Assembly: GCA_963709155.1 (NCBI GenBank)
Contig: CAVPVD010000010.1
Span: forward strand, 930,001-994,000
Direction of reading: 5' to 3'
Source: Bog-159 sp963709155
GTDB taxonomy: Bacteria; Acidobacteriota; Terriglobia; Bryobacterales; Bryobacteraceae
Length of the DNA stretch: 64,000 nt
Position 1 is the stretch's first letter. Each line of letters opens with the position of its first letter. The position numbers were made by a program, and so were the translations under genes. This document shows, piece by piece, positions 1 through 9,101 of the stretch. The notes beneath the pieces were generated by a model. The model was not told the origin of the DNA. It saw only the letters and a list, made by a program, of their open reading frames with translations, and did no database searches.

Positions 1-1374
1 GATCTTCGCCAATTGCCGGCGTCCTTCGAAAACCGCGGCGCGGTAAACGTTGCCCGCAAAATCGCCGCGGTCGATGCGGATGGAGCTGTAATCGCGCCAC
101 TTGTCGGGATACCCGATCTTGTTGGTTACCGCGTGCAGCTTGACGAGGGCCTGCTGCCGGGTGGCTTCGCTCATCCAGGGAAGCTGCTTGATGTCGTCCT
201 CCATGGCCTTTTCGATTTCCTTGGTCATGGTCAGCGTGCGCGCCTTCATATCGGGACTGAAGGTGCGCTCCACGAACACCTTACCCAGCGCCTCCCCCAG
301 GTCGCCGTCCACGTACTGCACGCAACGCTTCCAGCGAGGCCGCTGTTCCGGCGTGCCGCGCAGATATTTGCCGAAGAATTCGAAGTTGGCCTGCACGAAA
401 GCCGCCGAAAGAAACGCCGCGCGGGAGGTCACCAGGTGCCAGCGCATGTAAGCTTTCCAATCGGCGATCGGCGTGGCCGTCAGCAGGGTCTGCACCTCCT
501 TGAAGAAGGCCGGCTCGGTGACGTTGTATTCGTTCAGCTCGCCCAGGCCGGCCGCCTTCAGGTAGCGTGTCCAGCTCAAGGCCGGCGTGAGCGCCTGCAA
601 CTGCGCGCGATCCATCTTATGAAAGAGTTTGTACGGGTCGCGTTGTTCGACGCGCGTCAGCGAAGCTTTCGCCAGCGCGGTTTCGATGCGCATGACGGCT
701 TGCGCCTGTTTGGCCGCCGCGGCCGGCGAACTGCCCGCCAGTATGAGCATGCGCTCGACATGCGCCACGTATTTCTTGCGGATCTCGACGGATTTCGCGT
801 CGGTCTTGGTGTAGTAGTCGCGATCCGGAAGACCCAGGCCGCCCGCGCCGGCAAATGCGATCTCGCGTGATGAATCCGCGTAGTCCTGGCTGGCGCTGAA
901 GCTGAAGAGCATGCCAAAATCCTGCGTGAGGTGCTCGCGCGCCAGGAACTCCGGGAAGTCCGCCACCGACTTCAGCCCATCAACCGCCGCCAACTCCTCG
1001 CGCAGGGGAGCGGCGCCTGCCTTTTCGACGGCCGATTCGTCCATGCACGCCGCGAAGAAGTCGCCGATCTCCCGCTCTACCGTCGAGCGCGCAGGGTTAG
1101 GCTTGGCGGTATCCTCCAGGATGCCCCACAGAAATCGCTCGTTGTCCTGGCCCAGTTTGGAGTACACACCCCAGCTCGACTGATCGGGCGGGATGGGGTT
1201 CTTTTTCAACCAACCGCCGCATGCGTAATGATACAAGTCCTCGCAGGGATTGACGGACCGGTCCATGTCGGTCAGATCCAGGCTGGGACTATAAGGGATC
1301 GCTTGGAGGGGCGTTTCAGAGGTCTGCGCGAAGGCAGATGCGGCCATGAAGAATAAGACACCGAAGATTCGCAT
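1..1374 (-). CDS. M13 family zinc metallopeptidase (neprilysin/PepO type), N-terminal 458 residues
   Basis: The minus strand is open from an ATG at 1374 to the window edge with no stop, so the C-terminal part is missing. The protein starts with a signal peptide (MRIFGVLFFMAASAFAQ). Near residue 45 it has the family signature NPCEDLYHYACGGW, followed by the alpha-helical Peptidase_M13_N region with motifs such as GLGLPDRDYY. M13 enzymes are usually about 670-700 residues, and the HExxH zinc site lies in the C-terminal third, outside this window, so catalysis cannot be checked here. By family it is an exported, probably periplasmic, oligopeptidase. It is divergent from the DUF3857 gene, with about 90 bp between the starts. 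The plus-strand ORFs over this stretch are antisense shadows. Confidence 0.93.
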   Translation of the reverse strand, partial: MRIFGVLFFMAASAFAQTSETPLQAIPYSPSLDLTDMDRSVNPCEDLYHYACGGWLKKNPIPPDQSSWGVYSKLGQDNERFLWGILEDTAKPNPARSTVEREIGDFFAACMDESAVEKAGAAPLREELAAVDGLKSVADFPEFLAREHLTQDFGMLFSFSASQDYADSSREIAFAGAGGLGLPDRDYYTKTDAKSVEIRKKYVAHVERMLILAGSSPAAAAKQAQAVMRIETALAKASLTRVEQRDPYKLFHKMDRAQLQALTPALSWTRYLKAAGLGELNEYNVTEPAFFKEVQTLLTATPIADWKAYMRWHLVTSRAAFLSAAFVQANFEFFGKYLRGTPEQRPRWKRCVQYVDGDLGEALGKVFVERTFSPDMKARTLTMTKEIEKAMEDDIKQLPWMSEATRQQALVKLHAVTNKIGYPDKWRDYSSIRIDRGDFAGNVYRAAVFEGRRQLAKI

Positions 1375-1464
1375 GAATTTCACCAATGAGCGTAACACTT
1401 TTGGCTGAGGAGGATGCCGGCGGGGGCTACAATACAATTACCAAGGCTGTACAATTTACAAGCT

Positions 1465-4400
1465 ATGCGGGGCCATCCCTTTTCTGCTGTTCGGCGCACA
1501 CTGGCTGGAGTGTTTTGTGCCGTAAGTTTCGCCTTTCTCGAGACCGCCGCAGGAACTCCTAAGCCGGATGATCCGCCGGATCACGCCGCTTACGCAAAGG
1601 ATGCGCTGGTCATCGAAAAGCTCTCGACCACCGTGACTTTCGCCGCTGATGGCACATTCGTGTGGGAACAGAATCTCATTGTGCGGATCCAGTCGGATGC
1701 GGGCGTGCGGCAGTTCGGTGTCCTCCGGTTTCCTTACAGCGCGGACAATGAGAAGATCGATCTGGTTTACGTCAGGGTGCGCAAGCCCGACGGCCATGTA
1801 ATTGAAACCCCCGCGGCCAGCGTACAGGACATTCCTACCGACGCCGCCCGGTCCGCTCCCACTTACAGCGACTTGCGGGAGAAACAAGTGCCGGTGAAGG
1901 GGCTGGGTACCGGAGACGTGCTGGAGTACCGCGCGCTCTCGACCCGCACGAAGGCCGAAGTTCCCGGACAGTTCTGGTTTACGCATGATTTTGTCAAAGA
2001 TGTCATAGCGCTTGAAGAGACCCTACGCATCAGCGTCCCCTTGGACAAGTACGTCAACGTGAAGAGCCCCTCCCTGCAGCCGTCCGTCCGCGAGGAGAAT
2101 GGCGCGAAGCTTTACACCTGGAAGACCGCCCAGCTTGAGCACTCCAAGCCCGCGGATGCGAACAAAGAGCTGAAAAAGGAGGTGGCCGCCCCCGCGCCCG
2201 GGCATTCGGTGCAATTGACGACCTTCAGGAATTGGGAAGAAGTTGGTGAATGGTACCGCCGCTTGTCTGCGCCGCGAGTCATGGTAACCGATGCCATCCG
2301 GGCGAAGGCTTCCGAACTCACCAAGGGACTCACTACTGACTTGGCTAAGAAGCAGGCGATCTACGAGTACGTCTCGGGGAAGTATCGCTATATAGGAATC
2401 TCCTTCGGCTCGGGCCGCTATCAGCCGCACGCGGCCGATGAAGTGCTCTACAATCAGTACGGCGACTGTAAAGACAAACATACCCTGCTGGCCGCGCTGA
2501 TGAAGGCGGAGAGCATCGACGCATGGCCGGCGCTGATCGGCGCGGGGAGTAAGTTGGATGCCGATCTGCCTTCTCCGGGACAATTCAATCACGTCATCAC
2601 GGTTGTGCCGGAGGGCAAGGCCTTCGTCTGGCTGGATACTACGCCGGAAGTGGCTCCATACGGCATGTTGCAGGCCAGCCTGCGGGACGAGCAGGCGCTG
2701 GTCATTCCCACCGCAGGCACACCAGTGTTGATGACCACTCCCGCCGACCTGCCGTTTGCTTCCATCGAAAGACTGGACGCAAAAGCGGCGCTCGCGGCGG
2801 ACGGGACGTTGACGGCGCGCATGGAATATACGCTTCGCGGCGACTCTGAGTTATTGCTGCGGAGCGTCTTCCACCAAACGGCGCCGGCCCAATGGCAGGA
2901 TCTTGTGCAGAGGTTCTCCTACGGCAGCGGGTTCATGGGGACCGTCAGCAACGTCGATGTCGAGAACCTGGAAAACACCGCCGCTCCATTTCGGTTTTCG
3001 TACGATTACCTGCGAAAGGAATATGCGGACTGGGCGAACCTGCGCATCACCCCGCCGGTCCCACCCCTCGGCCTCCCGCTCGATCCGGATGCCGCCAAGC
3101 CGGCGGAACCGTTCAACACCGGTGCGCCGGGCGAATCGGTTTACCGGAGCACGGTCAGTCTTCCGCCTGGCTTCACCATTGAAATACCCGAGGGCGCCAA
3201 GGCAGAGACGGATTTCGCCGCGTATTCGGCCAGCTATGCGGTGAAGGACGGGGTCCTATCGGCCGAGCGCCGCCTGCTCACAAAGAAGTCGAAGGCCCCG
3301 GCGAGCGCCTGGCCCGATTATGTGAAATTTGGCAAGGCCGTTCTGCAGGACGAGAACCAGTTCCTGCAACTAACCGCCGGCAACGGAGCCGGGCCCGCGG
3401 TTGCGGTACAGGGCAACGCGGAGGCGCAAGAACTGGTCCGCCAGGGCTTCGCGTTCATCCAGACGCAGGCCATCGAAGCGGCGCGGACGGCATTTGCGCA
3501 GGCCGAGCGCCTCAATCCGCGGCAGCGCAACCTGTGGGTCGGTTATGGCACTCTCTTCGGGATGGAACGGAACGTCGATAAGGCCGTGGAGGCCTATCAA
3601 AAGGAGCTGAAGTATCACCCCGAGAATACGATGCTTTACCGCATTGTGGCGACCCTGCAGCAGCAACAACTGAAACGGAACGACGATGCTATCGAAACTC
3701 TGCGCGCGCTGATGAAGGTGGCGCCGTCCGGCCTGGACGGGGCCTTGCAACTGGGCGCCTTGCTGATCGCCCGGAAGAACTATGACGAGGCCGCCAGCAT
3801 GACCCGGAAAGCGCTCGAAGCCACTCCGGACAATGCCAGATTGCAGGCTCTGTTGGGCGAGGCGCTGGTGCGGACCGGCCGGAAAGACGAAGGCCTAGCC
3901 GCGCTGCGCAAAGTTGGAGACGCCGCCGCCGACAGCCTCACGCTGAACGACGTGGCTTACATCCTGGCAGACACTTCGGCGGATGCCGCGCTGGCCAGGC
4001 AGTATTCCGAAAAGGCCGTGGCGATGGTGGAACAGGAATCCGGCAAAGTAAGTCTCTCCGAATTGCAGAACGAAGACTTGCGGCGGGTGAATTCGCTCGG
4101 CGCGAATTGGGATACGTTGGGGTGGGCCTATTTCAAGCTCGGAGACCTGGACAAAGCGCAGCGGTATGTGAATGCCGCCTGGATGCTCACAGAAACCGCC
4201 GCCGTCGCGGACCATCTGGGGCAAATCTACGAGAAGCAGGGGAAGACCCGCGAGGCGGCCCATAGTTATGAACTGGCGCTCGCCGCTAAAACGGATCTGG
4301 AAGAAACCCGCGAGCGGTTGCGAAAGGTGGGCGGAGGGCAGCCTCGTCCCGCGGTGGTGCTGAAGAACGGTTTGCACACAGGTGTGCTCAAACCTCCGCC

Positions 4401-4704
4401 CCTTTCGCCCGCGGACGAATTGGGAAAGTTGCGCACAACGGCCATCGCTGGACTGTCCCAGCTAAACGGAAGCGGTGAATTCTTTCTATTGCTTTCGGCG
4501 CGCAAAGTCGAGGCCGTGCAGTTTATTTCCGGAGTGGAGAGCCTGAACAAGGCCAAGGAAGCGCTCCTGAAGGCGCATTACGATGTGCCGTTTCCCGACG
4601 ACGGTCCCGAGAAGATCGTGCGGCGCGGCATCCTGTCGTGCTCGCAGTATACGACGCCGCGATGCCAATTCGTCTTCCTGCTGCCTGCCAACGCGACGAA
4701 ATAA
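1465..4704 (+). CDS. DUF3857 / transglutaminase-like / TPR protein, exported
   Basis: This is a 1079-residue exported protein. The ATG at 1465 is preferred over the in-frame ATG at 1414 because it opens directly into a signal peptide (arginine-containing n-region, hydrophobic core ending near TAAG). Residues of about 50-230 fit DUF3857. A transglutaminase-like core follows with the expected triad order: Cys335 in YGDCKDKHTLL, His376 in FNHVI and Asp391 in WLDTT. Residues of about 660-980 are tetratricopeptide repeats. The family is common in Acidobacteriota and Bacteroidota and is usually of unknown substrate; the intact triad suggests a papain-like thiol enzyme in the envelope. No clear Shine-Dalgarno site precedes 1465, whereas an AGGAGG touches the 1414 ATG with no spacer. 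The gene is convergent with the DUF3455 gene 4 bp downstream. Confidence 0.9.
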   Translation: MRGHPFSAVRRTLAGVFCAVSFAFLETAAGTPKPDDPPDHAAYAKDALVIEKLSTTVTFAADGTFVWEQNLIVRIQSDAGVRQFGVLRFPYSADNEKIDLVYVRVRKPDGHVIETPAASVQDIPTDAARSAPTYSDLREKQVPVKGLGTGDVLEYRALSTRTKAEVPGQFWFTHDFVKDVIALEETLRISVPLDKYVNVKSPSLQPSVREENGAKLYTWKTAQLEHSKPADANKELKKEVAAPAPGHSVQLTTFRNWEEVGEWYRRLSAPRVMVTDAIRAKASELTKGLTTDLAKKQAIYEYVSGKYRYIGISFGSGRYQPHAADEVLYNQYGDCKDKHTLLAALMKAESIDAWPALIGAGSKLDADLPSPGQFNHVITVVPEGKAFVWLDTTPEVAPYGMLQASLRDEQALVIPTAGTPVLMTTPADLPFASIERLDAKAALAADGTLTARMEYTLRGDSELLLRSVFHQTAPAQWQDLVQRFSYGSGFMGTVSNVDVENLENTAAPFRFSYDYLRKEYADWANLRITPPVPPLGLPLDPDAAKPAEPFNTGAPGESVYRSTVSLPPGFTIEIPEGAKAETDFAAYSASYAVKDGVLSAERRLLTKKSKAPASAWPDYVKFGKAVLQDENQFLQLTAGNGAGPAVAVQGNAEAQELVRQGFAFIQTQAIEAARTAFAQAERLNPRQRNLWVGYGTLFGMERNVDKAVEAYQKELKYHPENTMLYRIVATLQQQQLKRNDDAIETLRALMKVAPSGLDGALQLGALLIARKNYDEAASMTRKALEATPDNARLQALLGEALVRTGRKDEGLAALRKVGDAAADSLTLNDVAYILADTSADAALARQYSEKAVAMVEQESGKVSLSELQNEDLRRVNSLGANWDTLGWAYFKLGDLDKAQRYVNAAWMLTETAAVADHLGQIYEKQGKTREAAHSYELALAAKTDLEETRERLRKVGGGQPRPAVVLKNGLHTGVLKPPPLSPADELGKLRTTAIAGLSQLNGSGEFFLLLSARKVEAVQFISGVESLNKAKEALLKAHYDVPFPDDGPEKIVRRGILSCSQYTTPRCQFVFLLPANATK

Positions 4705-4708
4705 CCTG

Positions 4709-5248
4709 TCAAGGTCGCGCGGCGTAAAAGAAGTAAGTAGCCTGATAATCCGCCGAGGCTTCCACGCCCGCATGCGATTTGTCACAGCCCGTCGCCGGCG
4801 CCAGGCCGCCCTGGGTATCCACGCGTTGAATGTAAGTGACCCGCGCAAATGTCCCGGAGCCTTCGTGGGATGTAGCCTTTAATAACAGCCACGGAACCGC
4901 GTTGCCGCCGGGCGCATTCGCGCGCTGCTGCACCTGTCCGCCCACCTTGCTGCCGTCCGCGGCTTCCCAGACCGGGCCTTTGTAGTGCTTTCCGATGGCG
5001 TCGCCTTTTTCGTCCAATAGGTCGGCTTGCGGCCGGTCGAGCACCCATGCGAACTGGTCCGCGTCCCCCGGCTTCGCGCTACATGCGTAAATCTGTTTTC
5101 CCTTTCCCAGGGCCTTCAGCAAGACCATCTCGGTGCCTGGAGCTTTCAGATTATCGGGAACTTGAGGCGGTGGGATCTGTGCGGCGCCCGCACCTGCCAG
5201 TACACCCAGTCCGAAAACACCAGTCAGCATCGCGCGTATCATCCCCAC
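4709..5248 (-). CDS. DUF3455 domain protein, exported
   Basis: A 179-residue protein with an N-terminal signal peptide (MGMIRAMLTGVFGLGVLAG, cleavage probably after GAGAA). The body matches the DUF3455 pattern: an early IYACSAKPG segment, a central PWLLLKA block and the C-terminal signature YIQRVDTQGG followed by APATGCD. The length fits the family. The function of DUF3455 proteins is unknown. Two cysteines, in IYACSA and TGCD, could form a disulfide in the periplasm. The gene is monocistronic and convergent with the DUF3857 gene. Confidence 0.82.
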   Translation of the reverse strand: MGMIRAMLTGVFGLGVLAGAGAAQIPPPQVPDNLKAPGTEMVLLKALGKGKQIYACSAKPGDADQFAWVLDRPQADLLDEKGDAIGKHYKGPVWEAADGSKVGGQVQQRANAPGGNAVPWLLLKATSHEGSGTFARVTYIQRVDTQGGLAPATGCDKSHAGVEASADYQATYFFYAARP

Positions 5249-5330
5249 AGTCTATCGCAAGCGTCTATGGGAAGTCGGGCTGAGCGCGAGGGCCGATCTA
5301 CCGCGCACCCCACGTATACTGTAGGTGTTC

Positions 5331-6569
5331 ATGGATTCACCCGAACCTCTCCTCTTCCGCATCGCGCGTTGGCTTACCTTCGGGTCGGCGGTCGCCATTC
5401 TCTTCTCCATCGCCGCCTCTCAAATCCTGCTCGGACTCGCCCTGGCTGCCCTGCTGCTTTCCGGAGGCCGCATGCGCCTGCCCCGCATCTGGCTGCCGCT
5501 CGGCCTGTTCCTGTTGGGCACGTTGCTCTCGCTAGCCCTCTCGCCCGATCCCGCGGCGGGGCTGCCGCAAGTTCGCAAAATCTTTGTATTTACTATGCTG
5601 CTGGTGGTCTTCTCCACCCTACGCGACCTGCGCACCATCCGTTGGCTGTTCCTGAGTTGGGCGGGCGCCGGCACGCTCACCGCGCTACGCGGCCTGGTGC
5701 AGTTCGGCCACAAAGTGCAGGAAGCGCACGCGCAGGGCCGCGGCTTTTACGAATACTACATTGCCGAGCGCATCACCGGCTTTACCAGCCATTGGATGAC
5801 CTTTGGCGGACAGGAAATGTTCGCACTGCTGATGACCACGGCTTTTCTGTTTTTCGCGTGCATCGCGCGCAAACGCGTCTGGCTCTGGCTCCTATGCGCT
5901 TTGCTGATGGCTACCGCCCTGCTGCTGGGCTTCACCCGTGGCATCTGGCTGGCCAGCGCGGGCGCGGGACTATACCTGCTTTGGTGTTGGAAGCGCGCGT
6001 TGGCCGCGGCCCTGCCGGTGGCCTTGGTGCTGATCGCTTTTCTGGCGCCGGCCTCCATTCGCGAGCGATTCTCATCCTTGCGGAACCCTGGCAAACTGGA
6101 TTCCAACCAGCATCGCATCGTCACCTGGCGCACGGGCTTCGAAATGATCCGCGCGCATCCGTGGTTCGGCCTGGGTCCCGAAGAGGTCAAGCTCCAGTTC
6201 AATAGCTACGTGCCGTCCGATATCCCGCGCCCGCTGCCGGAAGGCTGGTATGGCCACCTACATAACATCTATCTGCAGTATGCCGCCGAGCGCGGAATCC
6301 CGACTATGCTGCTGATGCTATGGATGCTGGGCCAGATCCTGTGGGATTGTCTGCGCGGTGTGGGGCGCCTTCCGCCAGGGCGTAGCGACTTGAGATTCGT
6401 ATTGCATGGCGCCATAGCGGTGGTCATCGCCACCATGATTTCCGGCATCTTCGAATACAACCTGGGCGATAGCGAAGTGCTCACCATGTTCCTGGTGGTG
6501 ACTGGCTGCGCCTACGCCGCCCTGGATTCGGAAGCCGGCGAAACCAGGAAAGAAACCGCGGTTGCCTGA
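5331..6569 (+). CDS. O-antigen ligase / Wzy-C family polytopic membrane protein
   Basis: About 412 residues with 10-12 predicted transmembrane segments and a large periplasmic loop between about residues 250 and 310. The loop contains the typical Wzy_C pattern HRIVTWRTGFEMIRAHPWFG followed by the conserved GHLHNIYLQYAAERG. These motifs are characteristic of O-antigen ligases and related polymerases acting on lipid-linked glycans at the periplasmic face. The ATG at 5331 was chosen; a GTG two codons upstream is also possible. A TATACT box at 5315-5320 lies very close to the start, so any leader would be very short. The stop overlaps the next gene by 8 bp, indicating co-expression with the kinase and enolase-like genes. 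Confidence 0.85.
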   Translation: MDSPEPLLFRIARWLTFGSAVAILFSIAASQILLGLALAALLLSGGRMRLPRIWLPLGLFLLGTLLSLALSPDPAAGLPQVRKIFVFTMLLVVFSTLRDLRTIRWLFLSWAGAGTLTALRGLVQFGHKVQEAHAQGRGFYEYYIAERITGFTSHWMTFGGQEMFALLMTTAFLFFACIARKRVWLWLLCALLMATALLLGFTRGIWLASAGAGLYLLWCWKRALAAALPVALVLIAFLAPASIRERFSSLRNPGKLDSNQHRIVTWRTGFEMIRAHPWFGLGPEEVKLQFNSYVPSDIPRPLPEGWYGHLHNIYLQYAAERGIPTMLLMLWMLGQILWDCLRGVGRLPPGRSDLRFVLHGAIAVVIATMISGIFEYNLGDSEVLTMFLVVTGCAYAALDSEAGETRKETAVA

Positions 6570-7605
6570 CCCGCTCGATATCGAAGACGCTCCCGCGCTG
6601 CTCGGTTACCTGCGGCGAACGGGACGCATCGCGGCCGCCGAGCAGCCGCGCATCGCGGTATTGCAGGGCGGCGTTTCGAACCGCACGGTAAGGGTCGAGC
6701 GCGAATCCGGCGAGGCCTGGGTGCTGAAACAGGCGCTCGCCAAACTGCGCGTTCCGGTGGATTGGTTCAGCTCTCCGGAACGCATCTATCGCGAAGCTCT
6801 CGGCCTGGAATGCCTGGCGCGCCTGGCGCCGCCGGGATCGATCGCGCCCCTGCTCTTCGAGGATCGCGCATATCACCTATTGGCCATGCGGGCCGTCCCG
6901 CAGCCGCACGAGAATTGGAAGACCATGCTGCTGGGTGGGCGAGTCCGGGCCGATCATGTTTTGCAGTTCGCGACCCTGCTGGCCACGATTCACCGCGAGT
7001 CGTACGGGCGCACCGATCTGGCAGCGGTTTTCGGGGATCGCGGGTTCTTCGAATCGCTGCGGCTGGAACCCTATTACGGTTATTCCGCGCGCCAGGCGCC
7101 GGCCGCGGCGGCTTTTCTGGAATCCCTCATCCGCGAGACTTTGGACCGCCGCATCGCCCTGGTGCACGGCGATTACAGCCCCAAAAACATCCTGGTACAT
7201 GAAGGCCGCCTGGTGCTGCTCGATCACGAAGTGATCCACTTCGGCGACCCGGCCTTCGACCTGGGCTTCTCCCTGACACACTTCCTCAGCAAGGCCCACC
7301 ACCTGCCGGCGCTGCGCCGGGAATTCAACACGGCCGGACGGGAATATTGGCGCGTTTATTGGGAAGCGCTGGGGGAATCTGCGCGGACGGCATGGGCAGC
7401 GGACCTGGAGCCGCGCGCGGTACGGCACACGCTGGCTTGCCTGCTGGCGCGCGTGGTGGGCCGTTCTCCGCTCGAGTATCTGGACGCGGCGGAGCGCATT
7501 CGCCAGTGCAATGCGGTACTGCGCATCATTCCGCACCCGCCGGACAGAATCGTCGATCTCATTGCTATCTTCGAAGAAAACTTATGCCTATCATCGAGCG
7601 TCTAA
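6562..7605 (+). CDS. Aminoglycoside-phosphotransferase-fold (APH/choline kinase-like) kinase
   Basis: A 347-residue protein with a TTG start that overlaps the preceding stop; AGGAAAG lies about 8 bp upstream. The kinase fold is shown by the Brenner motif HGDYSPKN (His202, Asp204, Asn209) and the metal-binding LLDHE (Asp221) followed by DPAFDLGF. An N-terminal glycine-rich GGVSNRTVRV is the nucleotide loop. Family members phosphorylate small hydroxyl substrates such as sugars, choline, homoserine or antibiotics, and the substrate cannot be read from the sequence. Position between an O-antigen-ligase-like gene and an enolase-like gene suggests metabolism of a small hydroxylated or phosphorylated compound rather than drug resistance. 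The 3' end overlaps the enolase-like start by 22 bp. Confidence 0.85.
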   Translation: MPDPLDIEDAPALLGYLRRTGRIAAAEQPRIAVLQGGVSNRTVRVERESGEAWVLKQALAKLRVPVDWFSSPERIYREALGLECLARLAPPGSIAPLLFEDRAYHLLAMRAVPQPHENWKTMLLGGRVRADHVLQFATLLATIHRESYGRTDLAAVFGDRGFFESLRLEPYYGYSARQAPAAAAFLESLIRETLDRRIALVHGDYSPKNILVHEGRLVLLDHEVIHFGDPAFDLGFSLTHFLSKAHHLPALRREFNTAGREYWRVYWEALGESARTAWAADLEPRAVRHTLACLLARVVGRSPLEYLDAAERIRQCNAVLRIIPHPPDRIVDLIAIFEENLCLSSSV

Positions 7606-8867
7606 CTGCATCCGAAATCCTGGACAGCCGCGGCCGGCCCACCGTCAAGGCGGGCTGTTTGTTGGCAGGCGGCGCGGCGGCGTCCGCTTCCGTGCCCTCC
7701 GGCGCATCCACCGGCACAGCCGAAGCGCTGGAACTGCGCGACCGCGATCCACAGCGTTACGGCGGCTTCGGCTGCCGCAAGGCGGTGGCCCAGGTTTCCG
7801 GCGAGATCCATGGCGCGTTGGCCGGCCGGGCCTTCGCCGATCAATCCGAACTCGACCGCGCCCTTATCGAGTTGGATGGCACTCCCAACAAATCCCGTCT
7901 CGGGGCGAATGCCATTCTGGCCGTCTCCGTGGCTTTCGCGCGCGCTTGCGCGCAGGAGTTGGGATTACCGCTCTACCGGTATTTCGCCGCCATTCTGGGT
8001 CACTCGCCCGATACTTTGCCGCGCCTCACCATTAATCTTTTCAGCGGCGGCAAGCACGCCGGCCGGCAGGTGGCCATCCAGGATGTGTTGATGGTGCCCG
8101 CGCGGCCCACCACCATCGACGACTCGCTGGCTATGGCCTACGACGTCTATCAGGCCGCCGCCGCGCTGATCCTGAAGCGCTATAGCATGCGCCTGCTGAC
8201 CGCCGACGAGGGCGGCCTTGCGCCGCGGGTTGACAGCACGGAGGAACTCATCGAAATGGCCGTGGTGGCGATCAAGTCGGCGGGTTACAAGCCCGGCGTG
8301 GACGTCATGCTGGCGCTGGATGTGGCCGCCAGCGACTTCTACGACAGCCACCTATATCATCTGGACGGTGCCACGCTCGACAGCGCCGCGATGATTGCCC
8401 GCGTAGTCCGCTGGGTGGAGCGCTATCCCATCGTGAGCGTGGAGGACGGCCTCGCGGAAGAAGACTGGGAATGGTGGCCCACGCTGCGGCTGGCACTGGA
8501 GAAGCGCACATTGGTAGTGGGAGACGACTTACTCTGCACGAACCCGGATCGCATCCGGCGCGCCATTGCGGCGCAGGCCTGCAATACGCTGCTGCTGAAG
8601 CCCAACCAGATCGGTACCCTGACGGAGGCCGCCGAAGCCTGGCGGCTGGCGAAGGAGGCGGGATGGCAGGTAACGGTGAGCGTGCGCAGCGGCGAGACAG
8701 AGGACGACTGGGCCGCGGACCTGGCCGTGGGCTGGCGCGCCGATCAGTTCAAGCCGGGCTCGATCACGCAATCGGAGCGATTGGCGAAATACAACCGGTT
8801 GCTGGCGATCGAGGCGGAGACTAGCTGGCCGGTGGTGCGGTGGCCGCGTGCATTGCTCAATAGATAG
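7584..8867 (+). CDS. Enolase family paralogue with altered active-site residues
   Basis: A 427-residue protein collinear with enolase: DSRGRPTV at the N-terminus, the PSGAST loop, ADEGG, LALDVAAS, VSVEDGL, VVGDDL, LLKPNQIGTLTE and FKPGS. The Mg ligands (Asp, Glu, Asp) and the two catalytic lysines are present. Three otherwise conserved features differ. The LQEFM motif carrying the Glu equivalent to yeast Glu168 reads IQDVLM (Asp167). The SHRSGE histidine equivalent to yeast His373 is Val367. The NGG before the active-site His reads SGG. True enolases keep these residues, so this may be a paralogue with changed or reduced activity. The ATG at 7584 aligns with the enolase N-terminus, and the longer in-frame extension to 7347 lies inside the kinase gene. 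It overlaps the kinase gene by 22 bp. Confidence 0.85.
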   Translation: MPIIERLTASEILDSRGRPTVKAGCLLAGGAAASASVPSGASTGTAEALELRDRDPQRYGGFGCRKAVAQVSGEIHGALAGRAFADQSELDRALIELDGTPNKSRLGANAILAVSVAFARACAQELGLPLYRYFAAILGHSPDTLPRLTINLFSGGKHAGRQVAIQDVLMVPARPTTIDDSLAMAYDVYQAAAALILKRYSMRLLTADEGGLAPRVDSTEELIEMAVVAIKSAGYKPGVDVMLALDVAASDFYDSHLYHLDGATLDSAAMIARVVRWVERYPIVSVEDGLAEEDWEWWPTLRLALEKRTLVVGDDLLCTNPDRIRRAIAAQACNTLLLKPNQIGTLTEAAEAWRLAKEAGWQVTVSVRSGETEDDWAADLAVGWRADQFKPGSITQSERLAKYNRLLAIEAETSWPVVRWPRALLNR

Positions 8868-9101
8868 TGTTGACGTGGAATTGGAAAGCATGGAAGCGAA
8901 CCGCGAGTAGCTCGACGATATGCGACGGAAAGCCGCTTCCCGCCTGGGCGTTCCGCCCTTCGAATTGGAAGGTCGCGTCGGCCCGCCGTGTCGGTCCGCG
9001 GACAATAGCATGCGACGGCCCCCGGAACCGTCTTTTGTTTCTATAGGTTCGCCGTGGCACGCGACATGCTGAAACCAGTCTGCAAATCGCCGAGAACGAA
9101 C

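Noticed and set aside
8857..9060. A 67-codon minus-strand ORF between the enolase-like and DJ-1-VOC genes.
   Set aside because: It overlaps the enolase-like stop, has no domain and no ribosome binding site.
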